Assembly: GCF_008386235.1 (NCBI RefSeq)
Contig: NZ_CP040671.1
Location: 372,001 to 436,000 of the forward strand
Length of the DNA: 64,000 bases
Direction of reading: 5' to 3'
DNA from: Thermosynechococcus sp. CL-1
Lineage (GTDB): Bacteria > Cyanobacteriota > Cyanobacteriia > Thermosynechococcales > Thermosynechococcaceae
Part shown: piece after piece, positions 56,255 to 64,000 of the stretch
Layout of the letters: the number at the start of each line of letters is the position of its first letter
Numbering within the stretch: the first letter of the stretch is position 1
The notes under the pieces: model-generated
What the model saw: only the letters and a program-made list of their open reading frames with translations
Databases searched by the model: none
What the model was told of the DNA's origin: nothing
Program-made: the position numbers and the translations under genes

Positions 56255-57253
56255 GTGACCGCACTCTGGCAACGCTTGATTTTAATCTCCCCCTTTTTCT
56301 TTTGGGGAACTGCCATGGTGGCCATGAAAGAGGTGATGCCCCATACCTCGCCGCTGTGGGTTGCCGGTGTGCGCCTTGTGCCCGCAGGCCTTCTGGTGTT
56401 AGCGGTGGCGATCGCCCTCGGTAAGCCCCAACCCAATAGCTTACGGGCGTGGGGATGGATTAGTCTTTTTGCCCTTGTGGATGGCTTTTTATTTCAGGGG
56501 TTTCTGGCCACTGGCTTAGCAAAAACGGGAGCCGGGCTGGGTTCTGTCATGATTGACTCCCAACCCCTTGCGGTGGCATTGCTGTCCCGCTGGCTATATC
56601 AAGAGCGCGTTGGCGGCTGGGGCTGGCTGGGGCTATTTCTTGGCTTAGTGGGCATTAGCGGTATTGGTCTAGGCGATGATCTCTTGACGTTGCTCCATCA
56701 ACCCAGCGCATGGCAAGGTATTCCTTGGGGACAGTGGTGGCAGCGAGGTGAACTGTGGATGCTGTTGGCTGCCCTCTCAATGGCCGTGGGAACCATTCTC
56801 ATGCGTCCCTTGGCACGCTATGCGGATCCCGTTGTGGCTACCGGCTGGCACATGGTCTTGGGCGGGTTGCCCCTCTTGCTCTTGCCGAGCCTGAATACCC
56901 CAGCACCTTGGGCGGCTCTACAGTGGCCAGATGTCTTTAATTTGGGCTATGCCACCCTCTTCGGTAGTGCCCTGTCCTACGGTGTCTTTTTTTATTTCGC
57001 TGCCAAGGGGAATCTGACTAGTCTCAGTGCTCTAACCTTCCTCACCCCAGTATTTGCCCTCACCTTTGGGCATTGGTTCTTGGGGGAAACCCTGAGTCAA
57101 GTTCAGTTGCTAGGAGTGGGTCTGACGCTGGTTAGCATTTACATCATCAATCAGCGCCAAGTGCTGGGGCGGTGGTGGCAACAACTCCCCTTACCCACCC
57201 GCTTGCGGGAATCGGCAACTTCGGTCAGCGTTAAAGTAGTCGATCAAAAGTAG
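56255..57253 (+). CDS. EamA/DMT-family transporter
   Basis: A 332-residue inner-membrane protein of 10 hydrophobic segments in two EamA halves, starting at GTG 56255 (MTALWQRLILISPFFFWGTA). The second half has LMRPLARYADPVV and the WFLGETLSQVQLLGVGLT pattern. The family exports metabolites or amino acids; cargo unknown. It is followed 62 bp later by the phosphodiesterase gene. Confidence 0.87.
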   Translation: MTALWQRLILISPFFFWGTAMVAMKEVMPHTSPLWVAGVRLVPAGLLVLAVAIALGKPQPNSLRAWGWISLFALVDGFLFQGFLATGLAKTGAGLGSVMIDSQPLAVALLSRWLYQERVGGWGWLGLFLGLVGISGIGLGDDLLTLLHQPSAWQGIPWGQWWQRGELWMLLAALSMAVGTILMRPLARYADPVVATGWHMVLGGLPLLLLPSLNTPAPWAALQWPDVFNLGYATLFGSALSYGVFFYFAAKGNLTSLSALTFLTPVFALTFGHWFLGETLSQVQLLGVGLTLVSIYIINQRQVLGRWWQQLPLPTRLRESATSVSVKVVDQK

Positions 57254-57315
57254 TCGATTAACCTCAGTCAAATAGGTCAGTTTCCTGCCCAGCGTCCCCA
57301 CACCCCAGCAAGTCT

Positions 57316-58101
57316 ATGAATGATCCCTTTCACCTGATCCAGTTATCAGATCTGCATCTATTTGCCACAGATGAAGGCAGACTCCTTGGCCTGCCCACGG
57401 CTCAATCCCTAGCTGCTGTTTTAGGGGTAATTCACCGTCATGCCCCTGCTGCCCTGCTGTTGACGGGAGACTTGGCACAGGAACCCGTTGCCACCACCTA
57501 CGACCGTTTGGCCACTGCTTTCAGGGACTTTACCTGTCCCGTATATTGGATTCCCGGTAACCATGATGAACCAAGGGTAATGCTGCCGGCGCTGGAACGT
57601 CCGCCGCTGAGGGGCGATCGCCAGATCAATCTTGGGACTTGGCAAGGCCTGCTCCTCAGTTCCCAAGCGGATGGCAAAGTCCATGGTGAATTGCGTCCTG
57701 AAACCTTAAGCTGGCTAGAGGCAACCTTGAGTCGCGCGGGCGATCGCCCCACATTCATTGCCCTGCACCATCCCCCCTTTGAGACCGGTGCCCCTTGGCT
57801 CGACAGTAGCCGCCTACAAAACCCTGAGCACCTTTTTGCTGTCTTGGATCGCCATCCGCAGGTGAAGCTTGTCCTCTTTGGTCATATCCATCAGGAATTT
57901 GCCACCGAGCGGCAAGGGGTGACGTATCTCGGCTGCCCCTCCACCTGTATCCAGTTTTTGCCTCGCGCCCCTGAATTTTCCCTTGAACCCATTGGTCCCG
58001 GTTTTCGTCATCTGTTGTTATACCCCGATGGCACCTTTAGAACCCACATTGAACGGGTCGAGATTCCCCTCACCTTGGACTTTAGTGCCAAAGGGTACTA
58101 A
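57316..58101 (+). CDS. cpdA: CpdA-like 3',5'-cyclic-AMP phosphodiesterase (metallophosphoesterase)
   Basis: A 261-residue class III phosphodiesterase. The dinuclear metal motifs are all present: QLSDLHLF (DxH), LTGDLAQ (GD), PGNHDEP (GNHD) and FGHIHQE (GHxH). CpdA hydrolyses cAMP; related phosphoesterases use other phosphodiesters, so cAMP is inferred. A cNMP-gated MscS-type channel is encoded elsewhere in the window, so cyclic-nucleotide signalling is likely used by this organism. Confidence 0.8.
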   Translation: MNDPFHLIQLSDLHLFATDEGRLLGLPTAQSLAAVLGVIHRHAPAALLLTGDLAQEPVATTYDRLATAFRDFTCPVYWIPGNHDEPRVMLPALERPPLRGDRQINLGTWQGLLLSSQADGKVHGELRPETLSWLEATLSRAGDRPTFIALHHPPFETGAPWLDSSRLQNPEHLFAVLDRHPQVKLVLFGHIHQEFATERQGVTYLGCPSTCIQFLPRAPEFSLEPIGPGFRHLLLYPDGTFRTHIERVEIPLTLDFSAKGY

Positions 58102-58170
58102 AACCTAGGCGATAGCCGCATTTGTAGGCTATACCTATTGAAAAGTGCGTGTAGGTAGGAGTGGTGGGCT

Positions 58171-59856
58171 ATGAACCTCAGTCGGAACACCGATGAGATT
58201 AAACTGGTTCCCGAGATGACCGGTGGTCGAGTCCCCTATACCCCCCGCAACCATCGCCGTATTCTCTGCATTTTCCCCCGCTATAGCCGCTCCTTTGGTA
58301 CGTTTCACCACGCCTACCCCCTCATGGGCACGGTACGCGCCTTTATGCCACCCCAAGGGATTTTGTTGGTGGCCGCCTATCTTCCAGACTCTTGGGAAGT
58401 GCGCCTGATTGATGAAAATGTACGGCCAGCAACCGATGCTGACTATGCTTGGGCTGATATTGTCATTACTAGCGGCATGCACATTCAGCGGCCACAAATT
58501 TTAGAAATCAACGACATTGCCCATCGTCACGGTAAACTCACTGCCCTCGGCGGGCCTTCGGTCTCCAGTTGTCCGGAGTACTATCCCGATGTGGATATTC
58601 TCCACCTAGGGGAACTGGGGGATGCCACCGATAAAATGATTGCTTACTTTGACGAGTACGGCAGCCAGCGCCCGCCCCAACAACTGATCTTTGAAACCAC
58701 GGCACGGTTACCCTTGAGTGAATTTCCTGTGCCTGCCTACCAGCACGTGCGCATGGAAAATTACTTCCTCGGCAGTGTGCAGTTTTCCAGTGGCTGTCCC
58801 TTTCGCTGTGAGTTTTGTGATATTCCCGAACTCTATGGCCGCAATCCGCGCCTGAAAACGCCGCAGCAAATCCTCAAGGAACTGGATACAATGCTGGCTT
58901 CAGGAAATCCGGGGGCGGTCTATTTCGTTGACGATAACTTTATTGGCAATCGCCGCGCGGTGACCGAATTGCTGCCGCACCTCATTGACTGGCAAAGGGC
59001 CAATGGCTACCCGCTGCAATTTGCCTGTGAAGCGACCCTGAACATTGCCCAAAGCCCAAAACTTCTAGAAATGATGCGGGAAGCCTATTTCTGTACGATT
59101 TTCTGTGGCATTGAAACCCCGGAACCTGAAGCGCTCCACGCCATCCACAAGGATCAAAACCTAAGTATGCCGATTTTGCAGGCGGTGCAAACCCTCAATC
59201 GTTACGGCATGGAAGTGGTTTCTGGGATCATTATTGGCTTTGATACCGATACACCCCAAACGGGCGATCGCATTCTTGAATTTATTCGCGCTTCCCACAT
59301 TCCCACTCTGACGATTAACCTGCTGCACGCCCTACCCCGTACCCCCCTCTGGCGTCGGCTGGAAGCAGAAGGCCGCCTCAACCATGACGAAAACCGCGAA
59401 TCCAATGTTGAGTTCCTGATGCCCTACGAAGAAGTAGTGGAAATGTGGCGCCGCACCATCACCACCGCCTATGAACCGGAGTTTCTCTACGAGCGGTTTG
59501 CCTATCAAATGGAACACACGTATCCCAACCGCATTGCAGTGCCGAATAGCCCAGCTCGCCTCAGCCGCGAAAATATCCTGCGGGGACTGCGGATCATGAA
59601 AAATCTCCTCTGGCACGTGGGGCTTTGGGGGAGCTACCGCAAGACGTTCTGGAAGCTGGCAGGGCCTGCCCTGAAAAAAGGCCAAATTGAACAAGTGATC
59701 CACGTGGGTGTGGTGGGGCATCATCTGATTAACTTTGCCCAAGAATGTGCCCGTGGTGATGAGGCGGCGTCCTTCTATGCCCAACGGCTACGGCAAAAAA
59801 ACACAACGGCCACCTCGCCCAAATCGGCCATCAAGTTGCCAGTGAAGCTGCGCTAA
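58171..59856 (+). CDS. B12-binding radical SAM protein, DUF4070 (HpnP-like) group
   Basis: A 561-residue enzyme. An N-terminal B12-binding domain (about 25-175, VRPATDADYAWADIVITSGM) precedes the radical SAM barrel with CxxxCxxC at Cys209, Cys213, Cys216 (CPFRCEFCDIPEL). A DUF4070 domain fills the C-terminal third. This is the group that contains hopanoid C-2 methylase HpnP, but many of its members have unknown substrates; methylation of hopanoids here is not proven. No hopanoid gene lies in the window. A strong terminator follows. Confidence 0.83.
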   Translation: MNLSRNTDEIKLVPEMTGGRVPYTPRNHRRILCIFPRYSRSFGTFHHAYPLMGTVRAFMPPQGILLVAAYLPDSWEVRLIDENVRPATDADYAWADIVITSGMHIQRPQILEINDIAHRHGKLTALGGPSVSSCPEYYPDVDILHLGELGDATDKMIAYFDEYGSQRPPQQLIFETTARLPLSEFPVPAYQHVRMENYFLGSVQFSSGCPFRCEFCDIPELYGRNPRLKTPQQILKELDTMLASGNPGAVYFVDDNFIGNRRAVTELLPHLIDWQRANGYPLQFACEATLNIAQSPKLLEMMREAYFCTIFCGIETPEPEALHAIHKDQNLSMPILQAVQTLNRYGMEVVSGIIIGFDTDTPQTGDRILEFIRASHIPTLTINLLHALPRTPLWRRLEAEGRLNHDENRESNVEFLMPYEEVVEMWRRTITTAYEPEFLYERFAYQMEHTYPNRIAVPNSPARLSRENILRGLRIMKNLLWHVGLWGSYRKTFWKLAGPALKKGQIEQVIHVGVVGHHLINFAQECARGDEAASFYAQRLRQKNTTATSPKSAIKLPVKLR

Positions 59857-59865
59857 CGCTCCTCG

Positions 59866-59900
59866 CAGCATTCCCCATCCCTAGGATGGGCTGCTTTATT
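59866..59900 (+). terminator. Terminator after radical SAM gene
   Basis: CCCATCC and GGATGGG make a 7-bp stem with loop CTA, extended by outer GCAG/CTGC pairing, followed by a T-rich stretch (TTTATTT). It lies 10 bp past the stop codon and separates the gene from the ArsR regulator. Confidence 0.8.
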
Positions 59901-59973
59901 TACTGTACAGTCATATAATAGAGTTATTAAGCTAAGTTATCTTGATCTGTGTCTCTAGTGTGCGATATCCCCT

Positions 59974-60318
59974 ATGGTTGACCTCCCCTCCCCTGACTTG
60001 CTCACCCACGTTGCCGAGTATTTCAAAGTGCTGTCGGAACCGAGTCGCCTGCAAGTGCTCTGTGCCCTAAAACAGGGACGGCGCAATGTCTCGGAGATTA
60101 TTCAGGAAACGGGGTTGGGGCAGGCCAATGTCTCAAAGCACTTGAAAACCCTTGCTCAGGCGGGTCTGGTGCGGCGACAACCCCAAGGGGTTACCGTCTA
60201 TTACGAAATTGCTGACCCGACGATCTTTCCGCTGTGTGATCTGGTGTGCCAGCGGCTGAGGCAGCGCATTGAGGAGCAATCCCAAGTCGTCAAGGAATTG
60301 GTGCACAATTTCTCCTAG
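59974..60318 (+). CDS. ArsR-family winged-helix transcriptional regulator
   Basis: A 114-residue repressor of the ArsR fold. The recognition region is QANVSKHLKTLAQAGLV and the wing QPQGVTVYYEI. The usual ELCVC metal site is not present in alpha-3; the only cysteines are in VLCALKQG and PLCDLVC, so metal sensing by the canonical site is unlikely, and redox or other sensing is possible. Its targets are unknown; it is probably a single gene, with pyrG 80 bp downstream. Confidence 0.85.
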   Translation: MVDLPSPDLLTHVAEYFKVLSEPSRLQVLCALKQGRRNVSEIIQETGLGQANVSKHLKTLAQAGLVRRQPQGVTVYYEIADPTIFPLCDLVCQRLRQRIEEQSQVVKELVHNFS

Positions 60319-60389
60319 GCGCCATGCCCCAATATGCGAGAATAGTTGCGTAGGTTTTGATGAGTATGGCCTCTGCGGCTTAGCACTAG

Positions 60390-62269
<1,880 letters not shown>

Positions 62270-62273
<4 letters not shown>

Positions 62274-64000
62274 GAAACCGATGCAGCAGGAGTTCCCAAG
62301 CGCCGCACGTCCTGAAGGGCTTCCTTGGCGGAGGGGTAGCGATCGCTAAAGTTAAATTTCACCATCTTATTGAGCACTGCCGCTAGACCTTCACTCACTG
62401 TGACACACTGCTGCCAATCCACTTCACCCGTGCGCGGATCTCGCGGTAGATCGCGGGGTTTAATACCCGTTAAAGCCTGCAGCACAATCATGCCGACAGC
62501 GTAAATATCACTGCTGAGGGTGGGCTGACCGGAGAGCTGCTCTGGCGGAGCATAACCCATCGTACCAATGACCACGGTGCTCCCTTGAGTTTTCTCCACT
62601 TCTTGGGGTTGAATTTGCTTCACTGCCCCAAAGTCAATCAGCACCAGCTTGCGATCGCTGGCACGGCGAATAATATTATCGGGCTTAATATCGCGGTGAA
62701 TCACATAGTGACTGTGGACAAAACTCAGCACTTCCAAGATTTCCCGTAGGAGTTGAATGGCCTCAGCTTCCGTGTGTTTGCGTTGCAGTTCCTCACTTAG
62801 GGAAGCACCATCAATAAACTCCTGCACCAGATAGAATTCCTGATTTTCCTCAACATAGGCCAGCAAGAGGGGAATTTGATCGTGGCGTCCTAGCTTTTCA
62901 AGGATTTCTGCTTCGGTATGAAAGAGCCGTCGCGCCACCTGCATAAAGCGCTCATCGGTGCGTCCCGGTCGCAAATGCTTGACCACACAGAGGGGGTTCC
63001 CCGGTCGCTGGGTATCCTGAGCCAAATAGGTGCGGCCAAAGCCCCCTGACCCCAAGACTTTTTGGATTTTGTAGCGACCACTGAGGAGAGAACGGGGTTT
63101 GCCGGTAATTTCTGTGGGTTCTCGCAGGGCTGCATTGAGGGCTGCCGTATCCTCGGCCATCAGCGATCGCAACAGTGCCAAGGCTTTTTCCTGTTCCTGT
63201 ACTTTTTCTTGGAAAGATTTTTGCTCCTGCTGCGCCTGATAGCTAACGTAGCCAACCATGCCGACACTGCTGAGCACTAGGGCGATCGCCGGCGGCACCA
63301 CGGGAATCCAGCCACTCCCCATGACAAAAATGCCAAAGCCACCACCAAAAAGGACAATTAGCCCCCCCACTACCGCGCCCCCCAACCCCAGGGGTTGCCG
63401 CAACCACCAGCCAAGGACACTGCCCACCCCAGCCCACAGCAGAATCCAGCCGAGCACCACTGGCAGCGGCCAATACCAAATGGGACTTTCGCCGTCGAGG
63501 GCCGCACTCAGGAATTGACTCACCATCTGGCCATGAACAACCACCCCCGGCATTTGCTGCGTCACGGCATCACTACCGCTATAGGGGGTGAGGAAAATAT
63601 CCTTGATGCTCGGCGCAGACACCCCAATCAAAACGACGCGATCGCGAATCAGGTCTTCGCTCACCCGTCCGGTCAGTACATCCGTTAGGGAAACCGTTGG
63701 CCCCACTGCGTTGCGTGAGCGGTACTTCAGCAGGGTTTGCATGCCGCGATCGTCCACCCCCACATAGCCACCGGCATCGCTGCTGAGGAGGGGAAAATGC
63801 ACATCATTGAGGGTCAAACCCTTGTCATCGAGTTTGATAGTCTGAGCGGGGTCTTGTTCTAGGTAGCGCAGTGCCAGCATCAGGGCAAAGGAAAAGGGCG
63901 TTGTACACCGCTGTGCTTTAGGATTGCTGATCACAAATAGATTGCGGCGAATGACACCATCGTTATCGAGGGGGATATCGGCAAAGCCCACTCGCTCTGG
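62270..64000 (-). CDS. CHASE2-domain serine/threonine protein kinase (5' end outside window)
   Basis: The 5' part lies beyond position 64000; the visible piece covers at least 575 residues. An extracellular CHASE2 sensor fills the N-terminal half (GFADIPLDNDGVIRR, VLIGVSAPSIKDIF), followed by two or three transmembrane helices (about 170-240), a coiled linker, and a eukaryotic-like kinase domain: VLGSGGFGRTYLAQD (P-loop), VIHRDIKPDNII, IDFGAVKQ and YAPPEQ. Probably senses an extracytoplasmic signal and phosphorylates cytoplasmic proteins. feoA overlaps its stop codon. Confidence 0.9.

Overview
The window comes from a cyanobacterial chromosome, almost certainly a thermophilic Thermosynechococcus. 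A 36-residue ORF at 20326-20436 matches photosystem I subunit PsaX as I remember it from that genus. Cytochrome b6f genes petN, petB and petD are present, the octamer GCGATCGC (HIP1) recurs through most of the window, and many genes belong to families typical of cyanobacteria (DUF2808, DUF2854, YccF, LabA-like NYN, CYP38/TLP40-like cyclophilin, MntC). No rRNA, tRNA, CRISPR array or intact insertion sequence was seen. All functional calls are from reading the sequence; no database search was possible.

Layout. 0.2-8.7 kb: group 2 sigma factor, cupin, a cyclic-nucleotide-domain MscS channel overlapping an ankyrin gene, petN, argS, dcd, and a three-gene overlapping set (pentapeptide protein, 50-residue membrane protein, GTPase). 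8.7-15.3 kb: CYP38-like cyclophilin, mntC-mntA (no permease gene alongside), a speY-like deoxyhypusine synthase homologue, and a P-type-ATPase-like protein that has lost its catalytic motifs. 15.3-19.7 kb: an AT-rich, HIP1-poor patch with a nucleotidyltransferase-like gene and a small partner, a large dynamin-like GTPase, and between them native-looking debris: a 22-codon peroxiredoxin stub joined to pieces of an MscS channel gene. 19.7-31.5 kb: yccF, psaX, trxA, thiS, an orphan solute-binding lipoprotein, mazG, hslO, two PlsC-type acyltransferases, a CbbY-like HAD phosphatase and a short RecQ helicase. 31.6-46.5 kb: LabA-like gene, petBD, an orphan amino-acid-type binding protein, yajQ, dnaK-dnaJ, nusB, aroB and an AmpG-like transporter. 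46.5-64 kb: glgP, murA, a proS/methyltransferase/ADP-ribosylglycohydrolase-like operon, an EamA transporter, a CpdA-like phosphodiesterase, a B12-binding radical SAM enzyme of the HpnP-like group, an ArsR regulator, pyrG, feoA and a CHASE2-serine/threonine kinase cut by the window end.

Most of the window is ordinary, tightly packed housekeeping DNA with many 1-8 bp gene overlaps that suggest translational coupling. Redox and photosynthesis genes (petN, petBD, psaX, trxA, CYP38-like cyclophilin, mntCA) and stress or signalling genes (sigma factor, hslO, dnaKJ, cNMP-MscS, CpdA-like, CHASE2 kinase) are interspersed rather than clustered.

The parts most worth a second look are the P-type ATPase pseudoenzyme (13432-15249), the 15.3-19.7 kb patch with its nucleotidyltransferase pair and dynamin-like GTPase (a possible but unproven defence locus), and the peroxiredoxin/MscS deletion scar inside it. 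Several small proteins (petN, psaX and membrane ORFs at 4101-4256, 8102-8254 and 13237-13413) are too short for usual ORF cut-offs.
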